This document shows positions 40,401-47,977 of a DNA stretch of 61,277 nucleotides, piece after piece. The notes under the pieces are model-generated. The model saw only the letters and a program-made list of their open reading frames with translations, had not been told where the DNA came from and searched no databases. The position numbers were made by a program, and so were the translations under genes. Within the stretch, counting starts at the first letter, position 1. Each line of letters opens with the position of its first letter. Source of the stretch: Calditrichota bacterium (GTDB lineage Bacteria; Electryoneota; AABM5-125-24; Hatepunaeales; Hatepunaeaceae); contig JABGPL010000015.1 in assembly GCA_018644935.1 (NCBI GenBank), forward strand, positions 1 through 61,277, given 5' to 3'.

Positions 40401-40946
40401 CTGGTTCTTTCAAATAATCTTGAGGGAGAAATTGGGATATATTCAGATGGTAATCTCGTTGGATCAGGTGTCATCCAGGATGGTAGATGCGGGATAGCTG
40501 TCTGGGGCGATGATCAGACAACTCCTGAGGTTGATGGTGCGGTGGAAAACAGACCGCTTGAATTCATATTTGCTGATGAACACGGAACACGGCAGGCTCA
40601 GATTGATTTCATCATTGGTTCAGGACAATATTTTGTTGATGATTTCCAAGCTGTTAGATTGGATGAAGTAGAGTTAATGCCCGATGAGTTCGGAATAGTA
40701 TCCGCTTATCCAAATCCGTTTAACAATCGCACTGTGATTCAATACAACCTGCCCGAAGCTTGCAACTTGAAGATAAAGGTCATTAATGTATTAGGTGAAT
40801 CTGTTACTAACCTCTTTGAGGGTGGTGCAGAAGTTGGGATGCACAGCATAGATTTTAATGCGAGCAATCTCGCATCTGGTATCTATTATGTGAAACTTAA
40901 CAGTGACAAGAGCAGTTCAACGAGAAAAATTGTGCTGATTCGGTAA
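37470..40946 (+). CDS. P9: giant secreted multidomain protein, T9SS cargo
   Basis: 1,158 residues, ATG with GAGGA upstream, signal peptide FLMAVLLLAFCGTSLS. The propeller cassette matches P7 closely (GGMAFDGELLWGSSYG, LTMTFDGELLWVCEWS, WVESHRDGQLWCN), while P8 lies between them; this suggests duplication of a two-gene unit or exchange of cassettes. The junction is EKRLLGDANSEPWDLR. The last conserved segment is ENMSMLV rather than ENMSLLV. The sorting domain ends in SGIYYVKLNS and a basic tail. It is the last full-length copy; a REP-like element (40966-41026) and smaller module-sharing genes follow. Confidence 0.85.
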   Translation: MLHNKITSFLMAVLLLAFCGTSLSQITILPHGFGVSMEEENAADAELILVNDYEDPVTFSFNYELIENEEERREGPRRDEPGELLNQYDTPLNQVGGMAFDGELLWGSSYGSDQLCAMTLEGEQIMLMNTNNNPLTMTFDGELLWVCEWSTTRIFLYDLEGEAVGQFDTNISQNAGMGSDQEEFVFINSGNDDRIHVFSIDEHEEVTVFDYRDVVNGADIWAIEWVESHRDGQLWCNTTGHLYQLFVDDEWNVELVSDFEWNSDQNYNDPCHDGENMWHGSWNSNTWYQFDDGVAEFFMLTFDPEEGEIPGEDSIPVEVFITSEGIEPGNYNILISMETESEIMEFTAIISVDSPAAFLTCRVSDAETEEIMRNVRIDVDRYEITRFTNRNGITDFESLPTGEYEFSFSADDYLTHLEEYRIDGEGELFLAVDLLHSECNPDRDNIEEALDPDNILQTEITISNDGNGPLTYTTEKRLLGDANSEPWDLRHSINIGEITGDSRIQGVVFIDDLFYFAGANDREPMIHVINRDGEVVNQYPQLGESRYGYKDIAWDGELIWGSGERNIFGFTPEGEEVISFDTGLSPCTNIAWDSEREILWGSGTTTNIFGFDRDGNRVDELQRQGIRMYGLAFWPDDPDGSQLYIFHKINDIGDEIVSKMDTDNSDTTTVIVLEPEGAGVAQGCCITNQYDIYSWVFMACVNNGANDRLEIWQLDARKDWMDIEPPDGVIEAEEEQEFVITLDATGLPQALFEGEIIIKHDGIGGQTPITISLDVGEGGGGNQEGEMNLSFSDGWNIISAHLQPDPDDIIEIMSDLVGAEQLILMKNGQGRFYNPAFNFNNIPGWRVNEGYMVNVEGDAEMTISGIPVNADTPLPLAEGWQIVSYYPRQGIDAIVAFTGVVEVLLMAKDATGRFYNPEFNFSNMGDLQPGQGYLVNVSEAVELVYTLDDELASTPPDNFDQPHFLPIHANTGENMSMLVLSNNLEGEIGIYSDGNLVGSGVIQDGRCGIAVWGDDQTTPEVDGAVENRPLEFIFADEHGTRQAQIDFIIGSGQYFVDDFQAVRLDEVELMPDEFGIVSAYPNPFNNRTVIQYNLPEACNLKIKVINVLGESVTNLFEGGAEVGMHSIDFNASNLASGIYYVKLNSDKSSSTRKIVLIR

Positions 40947-40965
40947 GTGAAATTTCACGGTACAT

Positions 40966-41026
40966 GTAGGTCGGAATCTTATTCCGACGTTGGGTACAAT
41001 TTCGTCGGGTTAAGAACCCGACCTAC
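40966..41026. repeat. REP-like inverted pair (copy B)
   Basis: GTAGGTC at 40966-40972 and GACCTAC at 41020-41026 bound two perfect hairpins: GTCGGAAT/ATTCCGAC and GTCGGGTT/AACCCGAC. Two REP units facing each other in this way resemble the BIME arrangement of enterobacterial REPs, including the GTAG foot. It lies 20 bp after P9 and creates a false 36-codon extension of the next gene. Confidence 0.65.
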
Positions 41027-41054
41027 AAAAAGTAAAAAACGGAGTTCAACCAAG

Positions 41055-42185
41055 ATGGGTAAAATAGTCATCGCATTGCTGCTTTTACTTGCAGCAAATC
41101 TTGTTTATGGTCAGCCATTAGCTTCAAGCAATTATGTAGAATTAACTCCCACTCATTTCAAGCCGATACCACACACTGACAAGAACATGAGTGTTCTGAT
41201 TCTCGACACCCCTCTTGATGGTGAATTAGGTATTATCACCGATTCAGGAATCTGTGCAGGTGCATCGGCCTATCGCGGTCAGGACAGAATCGGGATCGCG
41301 GTTTGGGAAGACAGCCCGAAAACTCCAGATATCGACGGAGCAGTTGAGGGTGAACAACTCTACCTGCATTATGCTGATAAAAATGGGGTTGCAAAGATCC
41401 TTAATTACGATATCGTAGAAGGATACGATACATTTAAAGCAGATGAGCTTTTAGTGATCCGCTGTGTTGATTCCAAATCTACCAAAACAAAAAAAGCTAC
41501 TCGACCTGCAGCACAAAAACCAGCACCTGCTCCCTCCAAACCCTCACCTGAGAACAGTGCAGCAATTGACAATGAGCCGGCTGCCAAGCACTTCAAACTA
41601 CTACCGCGAACAGATAAAAACATGAGCGTCCTGATTGTCGACACCCCTCCAAACGGTGAATTTGGGCTTTTTACTGAATCTGGGCTCTGCCCGGCAGTAA
41701 CAGCTTATGAAAATCAGGACAAAATTGGTCTGGCATTATGGGGCGATAGTGACAAGACCTCTAAGGTGGACGGAGCGATTCAGGGCGAACCGTTCCAGAT
41801 TTGTTATGCCGATGAGGATGGTCCAATTTATAACTCTGAATATGAGATCGTTCAAGGAAAAGATATTTACGAAGCCGATGAATTTTTGGTAGTTCGATGG
41901 TTAGACACCAAGTTCAGTGATCCAAGGTATGGGATAATTAAGCCGGGTGCGAATTCTATTGAAAAAGTCAACAACATCACGATCAGCCTCAAAAATCCAT
42001 CTCAAATTGAGCTCTCCCTACACCAACTCAGTGGCAAAAAAGTCACTTTAATTGCAGCTGGTCCGAGAGCTGCCGGCAATCATCAATTTGAAATTGACCC
42101 ATCTAAAGTATCCTCTGGTACATATATTCTGAAGTTAAGAGTTGGAAACAAGGTGACCAAACGGGAAATGGTGTACGGGAAGTAA
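41055..42185 (+). CDS. Secreted protein with two ENMSLLV/WGDD-type modules
   Basis: 376 residues from ATG at 41055. The start is set by the signal peptide (KIVIALLLLLAANLVYG) and GGAG at 41041-41044; upstream codons belong to the REP-like element. It consists of two copies of the module that occurs once in P1-P9: DKNMSVLILDTP, GIAVWEDSPKTPDIDGA; and DKNMSVLIVDTP, GLALWGDSDKTSKVDGA. A Pro/Ala/Lys linker (KPAPAPSKPSPE) separates them. The C-terminal domain is recognisable as a sorting domain by its end (SGTYILKLRVGNKVTKREM), but the usual YPNPFN is missing, so T9SS export may be impaired or use a variant signal. Function unknown. Confidence 0.75.
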   Translation: MGKIVIALLLLLAANLVYGQPLASSNYVELTPTHFKPIPHTDKNMSVLILDTPLDGELGIITDSGICAGASAYRGQDRIGIAVWEDSPKTPDIDGAVEGEQLYLHYADKNGVAKILNYDIVEGYDTFKADELLVIRCVDSKSTKTKKATRPAAQKPAPAPSKPSPENSAAIDNEPAAKHFKLLPRTDKNMSVLIVDTPPNGEFGLFTESGLCPAVTAYENQDKIGLALWGDSDKTSKVDGAIQGEPFQICYADEDGPIYNSEYEIVQGKDIYEADEFLVVRWLDTKFSDPRYGIIKPGANSIEKVNNITISLKNPSQIELSLHQLSGKKVTLIAAGPRAAGNHQFEIDPSKVSSGTYILKLRVGNKVTKREMVYGK

Positions 42186-42235
42186 TTGGCAGTAAATAAA
42201 TTGCCATTTTAGCCTCAATAAAAACATGGCTATAA

Positions 42236-43243
42236 ATGAAGTCCTATATTGTAGTGATGGTTGCTGTTTTTGTTTCACTTGTATATTCACAAGACGATAT
42301 TCCAGCTCGAGACCGCCCTCGCGTTGAGGGAGATTTGCCTTCTTTAACAGTTTCTCTGCGTGAAGGTTGGAATATGATTTCAATAAATGTATCTCCCCCC
42401 GAGCAATTTTGGATGGAGAATGAAGATAGGGGACCGGATGTTGTTCTAATGACCGAACAACTCCGTATTGACGAAAGACATCATCACATCATTATGATGA
42501 AAAATGAAGATGGACTCTTTTATGCTCCGCGTTGGGGATTTAATAATATCCCTTTCTGGAATCTGACAGAAGGATATCGTATCAACGTTGACGAGGATGT
42601 TGAAGCAACCTGGTTTGGGGAACGAATTCCTCCAAATGCAGATATTCCCCTTGAAGAAGGCTGGAACGTAATCCCCTATTACCCGCGCTATCGACTCGAT
42701 GCATCAGCACCTAATTTTTACGTTCTCTCGCGAATCATTGACCATGTATTTATCGCAAAAGATGGTGCGGGTCATTTCCTGTCCCCAAGATTCAACTTCT
42801 CCAGTATGCTCCCCTGGCGAGAGTCTCAGGGATATCAGATTAGAGTCACAGCGGACTGTGTCTTAAATTATCCACCAGAGCGAGAAATCAACGCTATCTC
42901 TGTGAAAACCTATGTGACCCCAATTGAACAATCTTTAAAAAGTGACACCGAACCAGCAATTCCGAACGAGTATTTCCTGTCAGAAGCATATCCTAATCCA
43001 TTCAATGCGACGGTTCATCTGAACTACGGATTACCGGAGGCTGTTCATGTTTCACTCCAAGTAAATGATATAGCTGGACGTGTGGTAGAGACCTTGATCA
43101 ATCAGGATCATCAGGCTGGGCATTATACTGCAATTTGGAATCCCACAGGCAGGGACGCCTGTGCTACTGCTTCGGGGATATATTTTATGCGGATGTCGGC
43201 AGGTGAGTTTGGGAGTGTTCGGAAGGTCTCTTTTGTCAAATAA
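42236..43243 (+). CDS. Secreted two-GWN-module protein, T9SS cargo
   Basis: 335 residues: signal peptide (IVVMVAVFVSLVYS), then two GWN modules equal to those of P1-P9 (LREGWNMISINVSP, FNNIPFWNLTEGYRINV; LEEGWNVIPYYPRY, IAKDGAGHFLSP, FSSMLPWRESQGYQIRV), then a sorting domain with YPNPFN. It is thus a minimal version of the C-terminal third of the giant proteins without the ENMSLLV module. The Shine-Dalgarno site is weak. Within the sorting domain the segment NPTGRDACATASG is encoded by a REP-like hairpin (43144-43167); in the decayed copy at 45.7 kb the aligned text is NSASRDGTVTSG. Confidence 0.75.
   Translation: MKSYIVVMVAVFVSLVYSQDDIPARDRPRVEGDLPSLTVSLREGWNMISINVSPPEQFWMENEDRGPDVVLMTEQLRIDERHHHIIMMKNEDGLFYAPRWGFNNIPFWNLTEGYRINVDEDVEATWFGERIPPNADIPLEEGWNVIPYYPRYRLDASAPNFYVLSRIIDHVFIAKDGAGHFLSPRFNFSSMLPWRESQGYQIRVTADCVLNYPPEREINAISVKTYVTPIEQSLKSDTEPAIPNEYFLSEAYPNPFNATVHLNYGLPEAVHVSLQVNDIAGRVVETLINQDHQAGHYTAIWNPTGRDACATASGIYFMRMSAGEFGSVRKVSFVK
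43144..43167. repeat. REP-like hairpin inside a coding sequence
   Basis: CACAGGC and GCCTGTG pair perfectly around AGGGAC and are followed by CTAC. The layout matches the intergenic hairpin at 3970-3993 (loop AGAGAC, right arm GCCTGAG, CTAC). It is in frame within the sorting domain of the two-GWN-module gene. Confidence 0.55.
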
Positions 43244-43490
43244 AGGTAACTTGTGAATCACCCTTAATCTCGAACGGACCTTCTTACCAGCTTACACCTC
43301 CTAACTAAACCATCCTGTATACTCTTTCCTAACTCTTGACCATAAGCCATGATAATCCCAATTTTCTGAAAATCCTGAAACATATCGACCTAAAACGGAA
43401 AAACCCTTACCTTGTAGTGAGAGCATCTACCTCCTTTTGACCAACTCACAATTAAACACCCGTGCTCTCAACAAAAAGGGAGATACAACA

Positions 43491-45242
43491 ATGAAATTCA
43501 GATTATTATTTATAATTTTTGCACTTCTCGGAGCTCAATGTTTCGGGCAGATAATCAACATCCCTGAAGATTTCGAGACTATTCAGGCTGGCATTGATGC
43601 CGCTGAGAATGGCGACATTGTGCTTGTGCAGGATGGTGTTTATGAGGAAACCATTGATTTTGATGGCAAAGCGATTACTGTTGCCAGTCTGTATAGTGTA
43701 GATGGTGATTGGGCGCATGTAGAGAATACCATTATTGACGGTTCCGGTGAACGAACGGGCGCAACGTTCTATTCCGGAGAGGGAAATGGTTCGATTCTGG
43801 GGGGGGTCACGATAAGGAATTGTGTAACTGTGAGGTACATGGGAAGTGGAGTATCTTGCCATGCCGGGTCGTCCCCCACTTTATCCGATCTCATCGTTCG
43901 CAATAATTCCGGACGAGTAATAATAGGCACCTTAGAAAACTGTGTTCCTATTCTGGAAAATATCACTGTTGAGGATAATGATGGAATAGGTATACAAATT
44001 GAACATGGCGGTAACGATCCAATATTAATTAGTAACTGCCGAATCAGCAATAATGAAGGAACAGGATTGATATTAACAAGTTCAAGAGTCCTTATGGATC
44101 ACACCCTTATCAGCGGAAATACGGGTGAAATTTCTGGAGGTGTTTACCTTGGTGTTTCATTTGGCAACATTTTCTCCAACGTGAGCATTATAGGAAATAC
44201 TGCCAACAGAGAAAATTGTAATGGTGGAATCAATTATGGTCACTTTGAGGGCAGTTCCGGCGGGTCTCTCATTATGCAGAACAGCATAATCTACAGCAAC
44301 ATCCCAACTCAAATAGGATTACAGTTAAGACGTGAGGATGATGGTGGTCCTTTTTGCCGACTGGAATCCTCATATAACGATATTGAGGAGGGACGAGACG
44401 GAATCGATATCAGGTTTGGTAACATACTTGAATGGGGTGAAGGAAATATCGGTGCTGATCCTTTGTTTGCCAATCCCGACGAATCCGACTATCACCTGAC
44501 AGAAGACTCCCCCTGCATCGACACCGGTGACCCCGAATCCGAACCCGATGCTGACGGCACCAGAGCGGACATAGGGGCTTTTTATTTCCATCAGGAACCC
44601 AATCAGAATCCACCTGATGCATTTGATCTTCTGGAACCTGCAAATTTTAGTATTGTCAATTGGCAAGGCAGAATATTTGATGTACAATTCGCATGGCAAT
44701 CCTCCATTGATCCAGATCCGGATGGTTCGATTTCATACCTTGCCAGGATTGTACTTTTTGATGTAAGTGACTCCATAGTTACCTACCATCCGTTAGAGGA
44801 CACTACCCTTGTCTTAGATCTAACTGAAGAATTCGAGCAATATGCTCAACCTTTTTGGGGTTTAACCTGTCACTGGAGCGTCGCAGCAGTTTCACAGGGT
44901 GATACCGTCCAATGCAACCAAACATTCACTTTTGTAATGACGGCATTCGATGGAGTAAAAGATGAAGGTTATTTACCAAACAACTATGGGTTTGAACAAC
45001 CATACCCGAATCCATTTAACTCATCGACAACAATTAGGTATTCAATCCCAATTCCAGCAAAAGTCACATTACAAATTATGGATATAAACGGTGCATTGGT
45101 GGAAACAATGGTGAACAGAATTGCTCCAGCTGGAGTCCACGAAGTTACTTTCGAAGGCACTGAATTATCTACAGGAATATACTTTGTAAAGTTTGAATCC
45201 GAAGAATTTCGGGCAATGCACAAAATTGCTCTAATCAAGTGA
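43491..45242 (+). CDS. Secreted right-handed beta-helix protein, T9SS cargo
   Basis: 583 residues from ATG at 43491 (GGGAGA upstream; earlier TTG at 43437 has no signal peptide after it). Signal peptide FRLLFIIFALLGAQCFG. Residues about 20-320 have the pattern of a pectin-lyase-like parallel beta-helix: IQAGIDAAENGDIVLVQDG at the first coils, then repeats such as SGVSCHAGSSPTLSDLIVRN and NDPILISNCRISNNEGTG, ending with DSPCIDTGDPESEPDADG. Residues about 375-490 look like an Ig/fibronectin domain, and the sorting domain begins with YPNPFN near 522. Such proteins in FCB phyla are presumed polysaccharide-binding or degrading; no catalytic residues are assigned. A 247-bp gap without visible genes precedes it. 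Confidence 0.8.
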   Translation: MKFRLLFIIFALLGAQCFGQIINIPEDFETIQAGIDAAENGDIVLVQDGVYEETIDFDGKAITVASLYSVDGDWAHVENTIIDGSGERTGATFYSGEGNGSILGGVTIRNCVTVRYMGSGVSCHAGSSPTLSDLIVRNNSGRVIIGTLENCVPILENITVEDNDGIGIQIEHGGNDPILISNCRISNNEGTGLILTSSRVLMDHTLISGNTGEISGGVYLGVSFGNIFSNVSIIGNTANRENCNGGINYGHFEGSSGGSLIMQNSIIYSNIPTQIGLQLRREDDGGPFCRLESSYNDIEEGRDGIDIRFGNILEWGEGNIGADPLFANPDESDYHLTEDSPCIDTGDPESEPDADGTRADIGAFYFHQEPNQNPPDAFDLLEPANFSIVNWQGRIFDVQFAWQSSIDPDPDGSISYLARIVLFDVSDSIVTYHPLEDTTLVLDLTEEFEQYAQPFWGLTCHWSVAAVSQGDTVQCNQTFTFVMTAFDGVKDEGYLPNNYGFEQPYPNPFNSSTTIRYSIPIPAKVTLQIMDINGALVETMVNRIAPAGVHEVTFEGTELSTGIYFVKFESEEFRAMHKIALIK

Positions 45243-45254
45243 CGGAATACTGAA

Positions 45255-45890
45255 ATGAAATGGATTTTAGTTTTTACATTTATAACAGTTATCGGGTCTC
45301 AATCTTTCGGTGAAATCATCAACGTCCCGGAAGATTTCGAGACCATTAAAGCAGGGATAGATGCCGCTGAAAATGGCGACTCTGTAATTGTTGTACCTGG
45401 AGAGTATATAGAAAATATCAATTTTGAAGGTAAGGCTATTGCGGTCATAGGCCATCCGGAAGATCCGGGTGAAGCTTTCAAGCTCAGGCTCTGGGATGCA
45501 AATCTGGACCAGGAATTTGTAATAAATCATATGTCCACACTGGATGGTGACGGCCTGATCTCTGAACCAGATGGCTTGTCAGTGCTCGAAATGGCGATTG
45601 AAGCAACAACTCCTGATGATTTCTTTCTATCTGAAGCATACCCGAATCCGTTTAATGCAATGGTACGGCTGGACTATGGATAGCCAGAAGCAACGACCGT
45701 TTCGATTGATGTATATGATGTGGCGGGACGATTGGCGGAGAATTTGCTTAATCAGGATCAGCAACCGGGACAATACCCCACAATTTGGAATTCTGCGAGC
45801 AGAGACGGTACAGTTACTTCGGGGATTTATTTTGTGCGGATGTCGGCTGATGGACTTAAAAGTGTTAATAAAAATGTTTTGATGAAATGA
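45255..45890 (+). pseudogene. Decayed beta-helix protein gene with in-frame stop
   Basis: The frame begins with a signal peptide (ILVFTFITVIGSQSFG) and the first beta-helix coils of the preceding gene (VPEDFETIKAGIDAAENGDS), then jumps to a linker and a sorting domain (YPNPFNAMVRLDYG). A TAG at 45681-45683 interrupts it exactly where relatives have a leucine (YGLPEA in the 42236 gene). The rest of the sorting domain continues in frame to TGA at 45888-45890 (PEATTVSIDVYDVAGR, SGIYFVRMSA). A TTG-to-TAG change would explain the stop. The helix core is missing, so this is probably a remnant of a duplication of the upstream gene; a sequencing error at one base is possible. Confidence 0.75.
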
Positions 45891-46057
45891 TAGGAACAAA
45901 ATATATTTATGTTACGTTAGAGTGGTAGATTAGTACATAGAAAAATAATGGAGTGCCATTTGGTTAGAGAGTAGAGCTTTTTCTGGTTAAAAAAATAGTA
46001 ACATCCGGAAAGAAAACTGATTTGAAATCGACAAATCTAACGAAAAGGATTGATCGA

Positions 46058-46858
46058 ATGAAAACAATTTCAGTTGTCCTGGTAATTACTCTGCTGCTCA
46101 CAAGTTGTACTCCAATGACCCAAATACTCAATCCTGATGATTATAACAGGATTGTGATGCATGTTCTGGCTTATCGAGATCTTGATATCAATTATTACAA
46201 TTACAAGACCTTCGATTTCGTGATCGGCAGTAATAAGAACTACCTGTTGGAAAAAGAGCTGCTGTATCAGTTACAGGACTCATTACAGCACCGAGGATTT
46301 CGTTTGGATAAAAACGATCCTGACATGCTTGTGTATATCCAATTCAATACTGAACGGGGCGATGGTTACACCCCTCCATTACCTGTAGAACCCCTAAACT
46401 ATACTCCGGGAAACACCAACCTAATTCCGTTAAATATCCTCAAACGGAGCACATGGACTCCCACCGGAGGAACATTGATGCCTCCATTTAAATTCCGGGA
46501 CAATGACGTTTATCCTCATGAATGTGTGAAAAATGCTTTTTCCATGAAAATGTTCGTCAATTTCATCGATACAAAAACACTTCTTGAACAAGGAAACTCA
46601 GAGCCCATATGGCGGAGTGAAGTCAAATGCACTGGCTCAAGTCTGGACTTTCGTAACATATCCCCATTCATGTACCGTGAAGCCCTGAATGAATTCCCAC
46701 TATCAACCGGCTTAGAACCCTATCGTGAGATATCGCTCTGGGATAAACCGCTCCGTCCCAAACCCAAGTCTGAACCCAATGAAGTTATAATCAAAGCTTA
46801 TGGAGTCCTCGCTCTGGCTCTATTTGGTGTAGCGATAGTATCAGATGATGCTCGATGA
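46058..46858 (+). CDS. Lipoprotein, DUF4136-like
   Basis: 266 residues starting at ATG 46058, with AAGGA about ten bases upstream. The lipobox is LLTSC, with the lipidated cysteine at position 17 after a short hydrophobic segment. The opening DLDINYYNYKTFDFV and the later LEKELLYQLQDSLQHRGFRL plus PDMLVYIQFNT follow the pattern of DUF4136 envelope lipoproteins. The C-terminal end has a hydrophobic stretch (AYGVLALALFGVAIV), unusual for that family. The open frame extends to 46022, but the 12 extra residues would displace the lipobox from a normal position. Function unknown. Confidence 0.65.
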   Translation: MKTISVVLVITLLLTSCTPMTQILNPDDYNRIVMHVLAYRDLDINYYNYKTFDFVIGSNKNYLLEKELLYQLQDSLQHRGFRLDKNDPDMLVYIQFNTERGDGYTPPLPVEPLNYTPGNTNLIPLNILKRSTWTPTGGTLMPPFKFRDNDVYPHECVKNAFSMKMFVNFIDTKTLLEQGNSEPIWRSEVKCTGSSLDFRNISPFMYREALNEFPLSTGLEPYREISLWDKPLRPKPKSEPNEVIIKAYGVLALALFGVAIVSDDAR

Positions 46859-46919
46859 TGCAAGCGCTGGGTAAATGTGAAAATCTGAACAAACAAGTAT
46901 CAGCTTTTGGGAAATCCTA

Positions 46920-47858
46920 ATGATGCTGAAACCTGTCGTTGCAATTGTGCTGTTTTCACTTGTGTGTAATGCCACACTGGCCAATTCAATCCTCCCGACA
47001 GACAGGTCATCTACCGTGACCTACTCACTTGACCGGGCGATTGAAGCACCTGTAGCCTTTGCGCACAGTGCAGAAGACATACTGCTGGTTAAAGACATGG
47101 ATGGAAACTTTTTCGCACCAAAGAAACACTTCAATAATCTCAGCCCACTTCATCCCGGTTGGACTTATCAGGTAGTTATTACGAAACCTGTTGAACTGAT
47201 CTGGAATCAGAACCCGGAAAACGTTTTATCTCCCTCGCATTATTACCAACCTCTAAAACCAAAGCATTTCAAATCCGTTGAACCCACACTTAGCGATATG
47301 AGCATTCTTGTTACCGGTCTTCCTCCAGAGGGTGAAATTGGAATTGTGACCGAACGGGGAATCTGCATAGGGGCTGCTGCTTTCAGCAATCAGGAATGGA
47401 TTGGAGTGGCTGTCTGGGGGCAACCACCAAATTCAAAAGAAATAAATGGCGCAAACAATGGAGAGCTGTTTCAAATTATCCTGAAAGATAATGAAGGAAA
47501 ACAACTTAATAACTATGAGATATTAGAGGGTGATGACAGGTTTAAACCGGATGAACTGACAGTGATTCGGTTGCTGAACAAGGATGATGTTGACAGCCTA
47601 TATGGAATATTGCCATATCACCCTAATCCCTTCTCCAGTTATTTTCACATTACAATTAATCTGAAGGATACTTGTGTCATTGATCTGTCATTATTCGATA
47701 TCAACGGGAAAAAGGTAAATCAACTCTCATATGAGCAAAAAGCTGCAGGTACACATAGTTTTATTCCGGATTATACTAAACTTCAATCAGGAATTTACAC
47801 TGCTCGAATGCGGATTGGTAACTTTGTCTCGAGAAGAAGATTCATCATATTCAATTGA
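46920..47858 (+). CDS. Small secreted half-GWN plus ENMSLLV-type protein
   Basis: 312 residues with signal peptide (VVAIVLFSLVCNATLA). Residues about 42-100 equal the second half of a GWN module (AEDILLVKDMDGNFFAP, LHPGWTYQVVITKPVELIW). Residues about 115-220 are an ENMSLLV-type module (SDMSILVTGLPPEGEIGIV, GVAVWGQPPNSKEINGA). The sorting domain has HPNPFSS rather than YPNPFN and ends SGIYTARMRIGNFVSRRRF. Its neighbour at 47978 is a same-length paralogue. Two ATG codons are adjacent; either may start. Function unknown. Confidence 0.7.
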   Translation: MMLKPVVAIVLFSLVCNATLANSILPTDRSSTVTYSLDRAIEAPVAFAHSAEDILLVKDMDGNFFAPKKHFNNLSPLHPGWTYQVVITKPVELIWNQNPENVLSPSHYYQPLKPKHFKSVEPTLSDMSILVTGLPPEGEIGIVTERGICIGAAAFSNQEWIGVAVWGQPPNSKEINGANNGELFQIILKDNEGKQLNNYEILEGDDRFKPDELTVIRLLNKDDVDSLYGILPYHPNPFSSYFHITINLKDTCVIDLSLFDINGKKVNQLSYEQKAAGTHSFIPDYTKLQSGIYTARMRIGNFVSRRRFIIFN

Positions 47859-47977
47859 GGTAACCACTGGGTGTTGTCGCAAGCTAATTGCACGTTTGCG
47901 GAAGTATGCATAGACCTTGACTCGGGGGAAACCGATTCTGTCTGCTAAAAATCCAAAGTAAATATAGGGATACTAAA

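Larger units (their letters stand above)
8611..40946 (+). repeat. Tandem array of nine giant T9SS-cargo paralogues (P1-P9)
   Basis: Nine genes of about 3.5 kb follow one another head to tail on the plus strand with gaps of 22-196 bp. They share the order of all domains. The C-terminal two thirds are similar even at DNA level: for example a 53-bp exact match between P1 (11596-11648) and P2 (15170-15222), and a 56-bp exact match between P1 (10585-10640) and P5 (25032-25087). The N-terminal third is divergent. Neighbours are generally most alike (P1-P3, P5-P6, P7-P9), as expected from serial tandem duplication. Confidence 0.95.

Noticed and set aside
8611..40946. Toxin-delivery or CDI-like polymorphic system
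   Set aside because: The variable part is at the N-terminus rather than the C-terminus, and no immunity-like small genes follow each copy.
43769..44050. Long minus-strand open frames under the array and the beta-helix gene
   Set aside because: They lack ribosome sites and signal or domain features and run opposite well-supported genes; the biased codon composition of the acidic repeats explains them.
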